Assembly: GCA_036654455.1 (NCBI GenBank)
Contig: JAVVRZ010000002.1
Location: forward strand, 328,332-392,331
DNA length: 64,000 nucleotides
From: Clostridia bacterium
GTDB taxonomy: Bacteria > Bacillota > Clostridia > Christensenellales > CAG-314
Direction: 5' to 3'
Part shown: positions 18,908-27,561 of the stretch, in pieces
Numbering within the stretch: the first letter of the stretch is position 1
How the letters are laid out: every line of letters begins with the position of its first letter
Made by a program: the position numbers and the translations under genes
The notes under the pieces: generated by a model
Databases searched by the model: none
Told to the model about the DNA's origin: nothing
The model's input: only the letters and a program-made list of their open reading frames with translations

Positions 18908-20071
18908 TTGAGCGCTATAAAAAGAATAGCATTGTTATTTGCAATAGGCGTAGTCTTTATGCTTTTATCTAATTCTATCGCCGTAACCCCAATTACACAA
19001 CGCGCGGTAATAATAGGGTTAGGCGTAGACTGGATTGACCAACAATATTGCGTAACTTGCGAAGTTCTTTCTCCACAAGGCTCGGGCGAGGGAGCGACGC
19101 CTAAAAAAATAACTAAGGTAGTTAGCGGTGTAGGGCAAACTATTTCGATTGCAATCGACGACATTCACAAGCTTACCGGGCAACTGCCTTCGCTAGGTCA
19201 ATGCGGTATAATTGTGTTTGGTAAAGAATTGTTTGAGAAGAAACGACTAAACCAAATACTTGATTATTTTGTCTTTTCGGACGCTTTTAAAGACGGCACT
19301 AGCGTAGCTTGTTTTGACGGGCGAGCAAAAGATTTGTTTAGCTACGCTTGTCCGCTTACGCTTAGCGTAGGGTTTGCATTAAGCGAGATTATTCAAGACG
19401 AAGCCGACACCGGCTCTACCCCAAACGCCCCGTTAAGCCGTTTTATGAGCAAGCAATTCAACAACCCTTCAAGAAGTTATTTTTTAAGTTACATTAAATT
19501 TATTCCCAATGGCAATATGTTAGGGCAACAAAAAGAAGGCAATTTAAAGGTATCCAGTAGCGTAGTATTTAAAGATTATTTATATAAGGGCATATTAACA
19601 AAAAATCAACAAGAAGGCTATAATTTGTTGTACAAACCTAAGTCCTATAACACCTATTTAGTCGAGAATAAAGACAAAGAATTTGAACTTTTGCCCGATA
19701 AGGCCCTACTTGGCACAAGCACAAAACAAGCAAAAATTGATTATTCTATTATCGACAACAAGATTATTGCCGACTATAAATGTAAGATTAAATTAACCAG
19801 AACTTCAACCGATAACACCGGTCGCTTGTTTGGCATAATGCCACTAAATAATCAATACGTAAACGACGAGATGAAAAAGCAAGTTGAAGAACAAATTAAA
19901 CAAAGAATTCTCGACGCTTTCTCTGCGCAAGCCAAGTTAGAATGCGACTACTTAGAAATTGCAAACAGCTTATACCAAAAATATGGCAGTCTAGCTACTA
20001 AGTTTCTCAACGAGCATAAAAACGCTGTTTATGAGCCAATAACTATCAATTTCGATATTAATTTAAAGTAG
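18908..20071 (+). CDS. gerAC: Spore germination protein, GerC family, without lipobox cysteine
   Basis: C subunit of the germinant receptor (387 aa). It uses a TTG start preceded by AAAGGAG. The body matches the family: RAVIIGLGVDW near residue 35, a TISIAIDDIHKLTGQLPSLGQCGIIVFGKEL segment, and a C-terminal Lys/Glu-rich domain. GerC proteins are normally lipoproteins with a GC(W/D) lipobox after the signal sequence. Here the hydrophobic segment runs into LLSNSIAVTPITQRA with no cysteine, so lipidation cannot occur at the usual place. It may be held by an uncleaved N-terminal helix. Confidence 0.9.
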   Translation: MSAIKRIALLFAIGVVFMLLSNSIAVTPITQRAVIIGLGVDWIDQQYCVTCEVLSPQGSGEGATPKKITKVVSGVGQTISIAIDDIHKLTGQLPSLGQCGIIVFGKELFEKKRLNQILDYFVFSDAFKDGTSVACFDGRAKDLFSYACPLTLSVGFALSEIIQDEADTGSTPNAPLSRFMSKQFNNPSRSYFLSYIKFIPNGNMLGQQKEGNLKVSSSVVFKDYLYKGILTKNQQEGYNLLYKPKSYNTYLVENKDKEFELLPDKALLGTSTKQAKIDYSIIDNKIIADYKCKIKLTRTSTDNTGRLFGIMPLNNQYVNDEMKKQVEEQIKQRILDAFSAQAKLECDYLEIANSLYQKYGSLATKFLNEHKNAVYEPITINFDINLK

Positions 20072-20169
20072 GGCTTAAAAGAAAAAGTCGTGGCAAAATT
20101 TACTAATATTTATAAAAAGATAGTGTTATAAATAATTATACATTCAATAAAAAATATAAATTTATTTTT

Positions 20170-20261
20170 TTGCAAAACACAATATATTGTGGTATAAATA
20201 AAAAAATACACTATATATTGTGTAAGAAAGTATTGACAAAGCCCAAATGGCGTGTTAATAT
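20170..20261 (+). promoter_or_regulatory. nrdD promoter region with two NrdR boxes
   Basis: Two 16-bp NrdR-type boxes: ACACAATATATTGTGG (20177-20192) and ACACTATATATTGTGT (20208-20223). Their starts are 31 bp apart, three helical turns, as expected for the ATP/dATP-sensing repressor NrdR. Box 1 fills the spacer of a promoter TTGCAA (20170-20175), 17 bases, TATAAA (20193-20198). Box 2 lies just upstream of a second promoter TTGACA (20233-20238), 17 bases, TAATAT (20256-20261). Both would be blocked when dATP is high. nrdR itself is not in the window. Confidence 0.85.
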
Positions 20262-20298
20262 TGTAACGCAAATTGAAAGTAAAAAGGGGAAAAGTAAA

Positions 20299-22680
20299 AT
20301 GTACCAAGTAATCAAAAGAGATGGTAAGGTAGCGGATTTCAACATCGGCAAAATTACCCAAGCCATCAAAAAAGCCTTTGAGGCTAAATCAATCGAATAC
20401 ACGCAAGATACTCTTGATATGTTAAGTCTAAGGGTTACTGCGCAATTTCAACCAAAGATTGTTGACAAAAAGATTAGCGTAGAGGATATTCAAGACAGCG
20501 TAGAAGTTGTGCTAATTCAAGCCGGCTATGACGCAGTTGCAAAGGCATATATTCTTTACAGAAAGCAAAGAGAAAAATTAAGAAATATTAAGTCAACCAT
20601 ACTTGACTACAAAGATACCGTCAATAGTTATGTCAACGTAACCGACTGGCGAGTTAAGGAGAATTCTACCGTAACGTATTCGGTAGGCGGACTTATACTC
20701 AACAACAGCGGAGCTATTACGGCTAACTACTGGTTGTCCGAAATTTACGACGACGAAGTCGAGCAAGCTCACCGTAACGCCGACATACATATTCACGATT
20801 TGTCAATGCTTACAGGCTATTGCGCAGGTTGGTCGCTTAAACAATTAATCAAAGAAGGGCTAGGCGGAGTTCCCGGAAAAATTACTTCTTCGCCCGCAAG
20901 CCACCTATCCACATTATGCAATCAAATGGTCAACTTCTTGGGCATTATGCAAAACGAATGGGCTGGGGCGCAAGCCTTCTCGTCTTTCGACACCTATCTT
21001 GCCCCGTTTGTCAAGGCCGACAATCTTAGTTACAAAGAAGTTAAACAGTGTATTCAATCTTTTATATACGGCGTCAATACTCCTAGCCGTTGGGGTACGC
21101 AAGCGCCATTTACCAACGTAACTTTCGACTGGGTAGTGCCTAGCGACCTTGCCGAACTTAACGCTATTGTTGGAGGCAAAGAAGTAGATTTTAAATATAA
21201 AGATTGCGTTAAAGAAATGGCTATGGTCAACAAAGCATTTATAGATATTATGATAGAAGGCGACACTAACGGCAGAGGTTTCCAATATCCAATTCCAACT
21301 TACTCAATTACTAAGGACTTTGACTGGGCTGAAACTGAGAATAATAAAATGTTATTTGAAATGACGGCAAAATATGGTACGCCGTACTTTTCTAACTACA
21401 TCAACAGCGATATGGAGCCTAGCGACGTAAGAAGTATGTGTTGCAGACTTCGCCTTGACCTAAGAGAACTAAGAAAGAAGGGCGGTGGCTTCTTCGGTAG
21501 TGGCGAAAGCACGGGTTCGGTCGGCGTAGTTACAATCAATATGCCCAGAATTGCCTATTTATCTAAAAATGAAGACGAATATTTTGCTCGCCTTACCAAA
21601 ATGATGGATATCTCGGCTCGTTCGCTTGACACTAAGAGAAAAATTATTACCAAACTTCTCAACGAGGGCTTGTACCCTTACACCAAACGTTATTTAGGCA
21701 CGTTTGCAAACCACTTCTCAACTATTGGGTTACTGGGTATGAACGAGGCTTGCTTAAACGCTAACTGGATTAAAAAAGATTTAACTAATAAGGCATCGCA
21801 AGAATTTACCAAAAAGACCTTGACGTTTATGCGTACAAAACTAAGCGATTATCAAGAAAAATACGGCGATTTGTTCAATCTTGAAGCAACTCCCGCCGAG
21901 TCGACCTCTTACCGCCTAGCTAAGCACGACAAAAAATATTTCCCCGACATTGTAACTGCAAGCGAGGGCAATACCCCTTACTATACTAACAGTTCTAATT
22001 TACCCGTAGGCTATACCGAAGACATTTTTTCTGCGTTAGATATTCAAGACGAATTGCAAACGCTATACACTTCGGGTACGGTTTTCCACGCATTTTTAGG
22101 ACAGAAACTTAGCGACTGGAAGTCTGCCGCTAACTTAGTAAAAAAGATTGCCGAAAACTATAAGTTGCCTTACTACACGCTTTCTCCTACTTATTCGGTT
22201 TGTTGCGATCACGGTTATATCGAAGGTGAAAAATATAAATGCCCAATTTGCGGTAGAGAAACTGAGGTTTACAGCCGAATTACAGGTTACTATCGTCCTG
22301 TTAAGAACTGGAATGATGGCAAGAGAGAAGAATTTAGACAAAGAAAAGTTTATGATATAGATAATTCTGTATTAACTCACGACGTAGGCAGTAGAATTTA
22401 TCAAGAAACGGCTTGTCAAGGTTTTTGTCAAAACAATGTTCAAGTCGGCAAAGAACTGTTACTATTTACTTCGGCGACTTGCCCTAATTGCAAGATGGCT
22501 AAAATGATGTTAGACAAGGCAAATATTGTTTATACGGCAATCGACGCAGAAGAGAATAAACAAACTACGCTAGATTATGGCGTGAAGAAAGCGCCTACGC
22601 TACTTGTTCCTTCGGCTGAGGGTTATGATAGATATTCTAACGCAAGCGAGATTAAAGGGTTTATCGAGGCAAATAAATGA
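20299..22680 (+). CDS. nrdD: Anaerobic ribonucleoside-triphosphate reductase with C-terminal redoxin domain
   Basis: Class III glycyl-radical ribonucleotide reductase that makes dNTPs without oxygen. The start at 20299 is set by AAGGGGAAAAG and places it downstream of both promoters; product 793 aa. It has an N-terminal ATP-cone (1-90), then the ten-stranded barrel. Near residues 636-653 a CCDHGY...CPICG zinc site precedes the radical-loop RITGYY (Gly663). Beyond the usual end, residues about 715-793 form a glutaredoxin/NrdH-like domain with CPNC at 728-731 (FTSATCPNCKMAK) and the cis-Pro region APTLLVPS. The gene overlaps the trxB-like gene by 4 bases. The activase NrdG, often adjacent, is not present. 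Confidence 0.93.
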   Translation: MYQVIKRDGKVADFNIGKITQAIKKAFEAKSIEYTQDTLDMLSLRVTAQFQPKIVDKKISVEDIQDSVEVVLIQAGYDAVAKAYILYRKQREKLRNIKSTILDYKDTVNSYVNVTDWRVKENSTVTYSVGGLILNNSGAITANYWLSEIYDDEVEQAHRNADIHIHDLSMLTGYCAGWSLKQLIKEGLGGVPGKITSSPASHLSTLCNQMVNFLGIMQNEWAGAQAFSSFDTYLAPFVKADNLSYKEVKQCIQSFIYGVNTPSRWGTQAPFTNVTFDWVVPSDLAELNAIVGGKEVDFKYKDCVKEMAMVNKAFIDIMIEGDTNGRGFQYPIPTYSITKDFDWAETENNKMLFEMTAKYGTPYFSNYINSDMEPSDVRSMCCRLRLDLRELRKKGGGFFGSGESTGSVGVVTINMPRIAYLSKNEDEYFARLTKMMDISARSLDTKRKIITKLLNEGLYPYTKRYLGTFANHFSTIGLLGMNEACLNANWIKKDLTNKASQEFTKKTLTFMRTKLSDYQEKYGDLFNLEATPAESTSYRLAKHDKKYFPDIVTASEGNTPYYTNSSNLPVGYTEDIFSALDIQDELQTLYTSGTVFHAFLGQKLSDWKSAANLVKKIAENYKLPYYTLSPTYSVCCDHGYIEGEKYKCPICGRETEVYSRITGYYRPVKNWNDGKREEFRQRKVYDIDNSVLTHDVGSRIYQETACQGFCQNNVQVGKELLLFTSATCPNCKMAKMMLDKANIVYTAIDAEENKQTTLDYGVKKAPTLLVPSAEGYDRYSNASEIKGFIEANK

Positions 22681-23591
22681 GGGATATAATAATAATCGGC
22701 GCAGGTCCAGCCGGGCTAACGGCAGCCCTATATGCTTTAAGAAGCGGTAGAAGCGTGCTGTTGCTTGAAAAAGAGAATTTTGGCGGGCAAATTGCATCTT
22801 CCCCCAAGATAGAGAATTTTCCTTCGATTAAACAAATTTCCGGCACAGAACTTGCCGACAACTTATTTAATCAAGTAATGGATCAAGGCGCAGACTTTGA
22901 GTTAGAAGACGTAAAGAGTTTAACTAAGGTTGGCGATACCTTTATTGTAGTTACTAATTATAATACCTACGAGGCAAAGTCGGTTATAATTGCAAACGGA
23001 GTAAAACATAAGCGCCTTCCAATTAAAGACGCTGACAAATTTAACGGTCAAGGCGTGTCTTACTGCGCAGTATGCGACGGAGCATTCTATAAGGGTCAAG
23101 AAGTCGCTCTTGTAGGCGACGCTAACACAGCGCTTCAATACGCTTTGCTACTGTCTAACTATTGTCCTAAGGTAACGCTACTTACCCTCTTTGATAGATT
23201 TTTTGGCGACGAAGCTTTAATTAGGCAAGTTAAGGCAAAACAAAATATTGTTTGGGTTAAGGAAGTTTGCGTAACTGGTTACGTCGGCGAAGAAGAACTT
23301 AGCGGTGTAATCTACGTAGACAAACTAAAAGTTCAACATACTCTGTCTACCCCAGCCCTATTTGTGGCAATCGGTCAAGTTCCCGATAACAAAATATTTG
23401 CAAATTTAGTAACTCTTGATAAAGAAGGTTATATTGTGGCGGGAGAAGATTGCAAGACAAGTCTTTCGGGGTTATTTGTAGCTGGGGATACAAGAACTAA
23501 GTCGGTTAGACAGCTTACTACTTCAACCGCAGACGGGGCTATTTCGGCGCTTGGCGCAAGTAGTTACATAGGCGAATTAGAGTGTAGATAA
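22677..23591 (+). CDS. trxB: Thioredoxin reductase-like flavoprotein lacking NADPH motifs
   Basis: FAD-dependent disulfide reductase of 304 aa. FAD motif GAGPAGL (8-14), redox CAVC (130-133) and the C-terminal FAD motif VAGDTR are intact. The pyridine-nucleotide domain is altered: where NADPH enzymes have GGGNTA and HRRxxxR, it has GDANTA (147-152) and TLFDRFF (around 170-176). Loss of the arginines that bind the 2'-phosphate is typical of ferredoxin-dependent flavin thioredoxin reductases described from clostridia. The ATG overlaps the nrdD stop, so it probably reduces the redoxin domain of NrdD. NADH use remains possible. Confidence 0.88.
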   Translation: MRDIIIIGAGPAGLTAALYALRSGRSVLLLEKENFGGQIASSPKIENFPSIKQISGTELADNLFNQVMDQGADFELEDVKSLTKVGDTFIVVTNYNTYEAKSVIIANGVKHKRLPIKDADKFNGQGVSYCAVCDGAFYKGQEVALVGDANTALQYALLLSNYCPKVTLLTLFDRFFGDEALIRQVKAKQNIVWVKEVCVTGYVGEEELSGVIYVDKLKVQHTLSTPALFVAIGQVPDNKIFANLVTLDKEGYIVAGEDCKTSLSGLFVAGDTRTKSVRQLTTSTADGAISALGASSYIGELECR

Positions 23592-23684
23592 ATTAACTTA
23601 GAGAATATAGAATTTTTTATTGCATAGGTAGCTTAATTTAGAACCAAGTATTTACTTATAACAGTCTTAGAAATATATAAAGAA

Positions 23685-23714
23685 AGCGTAAGAATAATTT
23701 CTTACGCTATTTTT
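23685..23714. terminator. Terminator after the nrdD-trxB operon, probably bidirectional
   Basis: A 10-bp stem AGCGTAAGAA / TTCTTACGCT (23685-23694, 23699-23708) with loop TAAT. It is followed by ATTTTTATG on plus, with T-rich sequence also on the minus side, and serves the converging yqeY operon as well. Confidence 0.85.
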
Positions 23715-23748
23715 ATGTTTTATAACATTAATATAAATATATTAAGGG

Positions 23749-24177
23749 CTAAATATTTATTTTTTTAAGAGCTTCTTGCACGAGTTTCATATCGCATTTG
23801 CCGGAAAAATTAGCTTTAAAGTGTTTCATAACCGCAGGCACTGATTTGTCGGGTAAGGCTTTAATAATATCTTCTATCTCTTGACTTGTAAGTAGGGTGG
23901 GTAGAAAACGTTTAACTACTTCGGCTTGCTTGGCAATCATTTCAATTCTAGCGGTATTGCCCACTTTTACGTAACCTTCTTGTTCTTCCGCAAGTTCTTT
24001 TTCGGTTTTGAGCAGTATAGCTACTACGTCGTTATCGGTTAGAACTTTATCGGTAGAGCGGTTTGCGATTTCGGCAAGTTTGATTTTATTAAGTAGCACG
24101 CTTAGTATATCTCTTGCGTTGCCGTCGTGACTTTTTAAAGCCTCGATATTAGCTTTTTTGAGTTCGTCAATCAACAT
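23749..24177 (-). CDS. yqeY: GatB/YqeY domain protein
   Basis: YqeY-family protein (142 aa), homologous to the tail domain of the GatB amidotransferase subunit and thought to bind tRNA or assist tRNA-dependent amidation; the exact role is unknown. It starts MLIDELKKANIEALKSHD and has the expected helical N-domain and C-terminal GatB-like repeat (KRFLPTLLTSQEIEDII, then GKCDMKLVQEAL). I set the start at 24177 from AAAGGAGAATAAAA upstream. It overlaps the end of the coiled-coil gene by 11 bases. Confidence 0.9.
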   Translation of the reverse strand: MLIDELKKANIEALKSHDGNARDILSVLLNKIKLAEIANRSTDKVLTDNDVVAILLKTEKELAEEQEGYVKVGNTARIEMIAKQAEVVKRFLPTLLTSQEIEDIIKALPDKSVPAVMKHFKANFSGKCDMKLVQEALKKINI

Positions 24178-27100
24178 TTTTATTCTCCTTTGGCTTCTTG
24201 TATTGGTAGCCACACACAAAGTTGATATTATTAATTTTTAGTAACGCTTGACTTAATAGGTTCTTGTCGCATTCAATCTTTTCGTCTACTATCAGCCAAC
24301 TGCCCTTTACGTTGCTTGAAGTGGGTAGGGCAATTTCAAGCGCAAGAAATACTAATAGTTGTTGGGTAGGCGTTAGGTTAGTAAGTTGAGTTATGGTTTC
24401 GTTGACATATACGCTAAGTTGATTTGTGTAACTGAGCGAAAGAGTTGAGTCCATAACTGCAAGATAAGCATTAGCGTCGTTAACAAATCCACGAATTTTA
24501 TCTTTAATTATGATATTGATTACCTTAGAACTTTCTAGCGAACTTTCTAGCGAAGAAATAGTTCCTATTTGGTTGCTTAATGTTACTAACTCGTTGCGTT
24601 GTCTTGCCGACTCCAAACATTCTTTCAAGGTAATGTCGTATTGCTTTTGTAATTCGGTTATTTCTGTCGCTACGCTTTCAATTTGTGTTTCCTGGGTTGC
24701 GTAAAGTTTAGCAAGTTGCTTTTCGTCTTCTCCGCTAGGAGCGATAAGCACAATTTTGCTCAACCTATCGATAGCGTAACTGAGTTGTTTGTGCATTTCG
24801 TCGTAATCGCTAATACTTTTAGCTATATCGTCAATATTTTGTCCCGACAGGGCGACTACGCTTTCGGCAAATTCGGGTTTAATGCTATTTGCGATTAGAC
24901 TTGCTTTAAGCTCGCTTTTAATTTGCTCGGCTTGGACTTTCTTTTGTTCTATTTGCCATTCTAGCTTGACAATCTCTACACGCCTTGCAAACAATTCTTT
25001 TTGAGTTTGTGTTCGACTTACGCTAAGTAGTTTCTCTTCGGCTTCTAGGTCAGATTTTAAATATTCGCTTTCGGCTAGAACGCTTTCGATGTCGCCACCT
25101 GCAAGCTCTTGCGCCTTAGTTCTTATTTGAGAGATATCTTTTTGATTAATTTTGATTGTTTTTGTTGTTTCAAGCATAAGCTCTTTAACTTGCATTAATT
25201 TAATATCGGCGTCGTCAATCTTTTGTTGAATAGCCTTATGCTTTTCGTATAGAGCGTTAAGACGGGTTATAGCGTCGGTTAGCTCGGTTTTAGTTTGTTC
25301 GTTTGCGCCTATTAATAGGTCTAGGGCGCTTTCGCCGTGCAATGCCTCTTGTGTGTTAGACAAGTTAGAGTGCCTTGCCTCTAAGTCGGTTAACTTTGCT
25401 TTAAGACTATCGATATATCTTTTAAGTTCTTGATTTTGCGTTTCGGCTCTAACCGTTTCTTGCGAAACGTCAAGCAAATACTTTGTGCCTTTATCGGCTT
25501 CTAAGGCTCGTAGATAGTTGTACACACTTTCGTTACTATTTTCGCTAATTAATTGATTATATCTTGCGATAATGTTTTCTTTTTGTTGGTTAAGGCTAGC
25601 AATTTCGGCGTCATTAATGTCGATAAAGCGTTTAATTTCTTCAAGTTTACCTTCTATTCGAGCTATTGTAGATTGAATATCCGCCTTGTCGTAGATACGC
25701 TTGTTAAGAGTATCTTCTTGTTGCGTAATTGTTTGGTCTTCTAGGTTGACGTCGGTTGCATACACCGAAGTGACGTCTTGGTAGAGTTTTTGGCTGTTTA
25801 TTAACACTTCACGCTTAAATTCTTCGCCCTTTGCGTAGCGTGATTTATGTATTTCGGTTGAGATTGTTCCGCAAGAATTCTCAATTTGGAATAGGTCATA
25901 ATTTTCTTCTTCTAACGCTCTTGCAAGGTTAATCTCTTTTTGTTTAAGCGAAGAATTAATCATATCTAATTTTTTAATTTTTTTGTCGACAACTTGTATG
26001 ATAACATCACGAGCTTTAAGCGGAGCTACGGTTGCGTCAAGGGCAAGGACATTTTTAAGTTGTTTTGTTTGTATTGTAAGCGCTCGCTCTTGTTCGTTGG
26101 AAATACCTTGCTTTATTGCGATTTCGCCACGAATTTTTTCCATTTGATTTTCGATTTCGTCAATCTTAACGCTTATTTTTAGCGATTCGGCAAGTTCGCT
26201 CATTGGGCGAGCCGGCAGGCTTGTAGCTTCAACTTCGGCTTTAAGTTCTTCAATCGCCGTTTCGATGTTGGCTAAGGAATTTTTGTGGTCGAGGCGGTTA
26301 GAAACATAGCGGTCCTCTTGCATTTGCAATTTGCTTAACGCTTGCGTCAATTCGTTGTTGTCGTCTTCAAGCGCGCGGATATGTTCGAGGTCTTCTTGCA
26401 CAAGTTCAATTTTTGTGCGAGAAGATATTGCATTTTCAACTTGCCTTTGCTTTTGCGAAAGTTGTTCTTCAATTTCTCTTGCTTGGTCTTCGTGCCAGTC
26501 TATTTCTTTAACAATACTAAATCTTTTTTCGGTATGTTCTTTAATTTCTTTGTTAAGTTGTTCGTATTGGCTAAGTTTTGGGGTAATTTGTTTAATGCTG
26601 TTATATTGACTTAATTGACGTCTGCGAAGTTCGACTGCGTCTTTTTCGTTGAGTAAGGTTTCGTAACTTGCCCTACAACTATCAAGTTCGGCTCTTGCCC
26701 TAATAAGAACGGGGTCGTTAAGCCTGCCTTTAAGTTGAGCTTGCTGTTGGAATAATGCGATTAAAGTTTTTTGTTTGTCAAATAGCCGTTGAGCGCTCAT
26801 CTCTACTTCTTGTTGACCTACGGCTTTAAATTGCGGATATAGTTTTTTGGCTTGTTCTCTTGCGACGTCGCCTTTTTGCTTGGTGCTTATGTAGGTTGAT
26901 TCAATTGCGCTAGATACGTCAAGCAACTTTTGTATTTGGGCGAAGCTAGAAATATCATTCTTTTGCACAAAATTACGAAATTCCGTAGCCGAAGCGAAAC
27001 AATCGCTTATTACTTCTTTAAGGCTACCGCCCAATTCTTTTTCAAGATATTCGGTAATTTTGCCGTCTTTTGCGACCACGCTAATTTTGTCACCTAGCAG

Positions 27101-27355
27101 TCTAAGTGAAGTGTGAATATTTTTCTGTTCGCTTACGGTGCGTTTAAGATTGTATTTAGTTTGATTGATTGCAAAGTCTATTGATATGTCAATTTCTTCT
27201 AAAAATTTGTTGACAAGAAAAGCGCCCTCGATTAATCTTTCAAGTCGAGAGTTGCGAGTGTAGATTAATTTGTCGGTTGCGGTTGCGTCGCCGAAAGAAA
27301 AATTAATTACCTCTTTATTGGTGGGATTAGTGGTTACTACTTTAAGCAGTTTCAT
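24167..27355 (-). CDS. Long coiled-coil SMC/SbcC-like protein without Walker A
   Basis: A 1062-aa protein dominated by heptad-rich coiled coil (roughly residues 150-930). The ends resemble the globular heads of SMC/Rad50/SbcC ATPases: N-terminal KLLKVVTTNPTNKEVINFSF looks like the first strand pair, while the C-terminus has a signature-like LTPTQQLLVFLALEIAL and a Walker B-like GSWLIVDEKIE. No GxxGxGK(S/T) occurs in the N-terminal 150 residues, where a Walker A should lie, and the signature lacks SGG. The ATP site therefore looks degenerate. No zinc-hook CxxC was seen. The N-terminus is preceded by a GGAGGC-type site, so it is not simply truncated. It is cotranscribed with yqeY; function unknown. 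Confidence 0.6.
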   Translation of the reverse strand: MKLLKVVTTNPTNKEVINFSFGDATATDKLIYTRNSRLERLIEGAFLVNKFLEEIDISIDFAINQTKYNLKRTVSEQKNIHTSLRLLGDKISVVAKDGKITEYLEKELGGSLKEVISDCFASATEFRNFVQKNDISSFAQIQKLLDVSSAIESTYISTKQKGDVAREQAKKLYPQFKAVGQQEVEMSAQRLFDKQKTLIALFQQQAQLKGRLNDPVLIRARAELDSCRASYETLLNEKDAVELRRRQLSQYNSIKQITPKLSQYEQLNKEIKEHTEKRFSIVKEIDWHEDQAREIEEQLSQKQRQVENAISSRTKIELVQEDLEHIRALEDDNNELTQALSKLQMQEDRYVSNRLDHKNSLANIETAIEELKAEVEATSLPARPMSELAESLKISVKIDEIENQMEKIRGEIAIKQGISNEQERALTIQTKQLKNVLALDATVAPLKARDVIIQVVDKKIKKLDMINSSLKQKEINLARALEEENYDLFQIENSCGTISTEIHKSRYAKGEEFKREVLINSQKLYQDVTSVYATDVNLEDQTITQQEDTLNKRIYDKADIQSTIARIEGKLEEIKRFIDINDAEIASLNQQKENIIARYNQLISENSNESVYNYLRALEADKGTKYLLDVSQETVRAETQNQELKRYIDSLKAKLTDLEARHSNLSNTQEALHGESALDLLIGANEQTKTELTDAITRLNALYEKHKAIQQKIDDADIKLMQVKELMLETTKTIKINQKDISQIRTKAQELAGGDIESVLAESEYLKSDLEAEEKLLSVSRTQTQKELFARRVEIVKLEWQIEQKKVQAEQIKSELKASLIANSIKPEFAESVVALSGQNIDDIAKSISDYDEMHKQLSYAIDRLSKIVLIAPSGEDEKQLAKLYATQETQIESVATEITELQKQYDITLKECLESARQRNELVTLSNQIGTISSLESSLESSKVINIIIKDKIRGFVNDANAYLAVMDSTLSLSYTNQLSVYVNETITQLTNLTPTQQLLVFLALEIALPTSSNVKGSWLIVDEKIECDKNLLSQALLKINNINFVCGYQYKKPKENKNVD

Positions 27356-27561
27356 ACTTTGCCTCCGTAAACTAAAAACAGATTTAATTTGTTAAACTTC
27401 TTGTAATTAACGATTGATTGTGATAAACTATCTAACACGCAAATGTTTGTAAACAGTCAAAAAATCGCTAAAATTAGCTACTCTTTATTATAAGGGTAAA
27501 TTGCAAAAATATCAAGGCTTTTTACAAAAAACGCGAAAGCAATATAATTTTGGAGGAAGAT

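Noticed and set aside
20140-20170. AT-only hairpin after gerAC as a terminator
   Set aside because: The stem is only A-T pairs and short; it is not convincing as a terminator.
20911-20918. Partial DnaA box TATCCACA
   Set aside because: Isolated and inside nrdD coding sequence.
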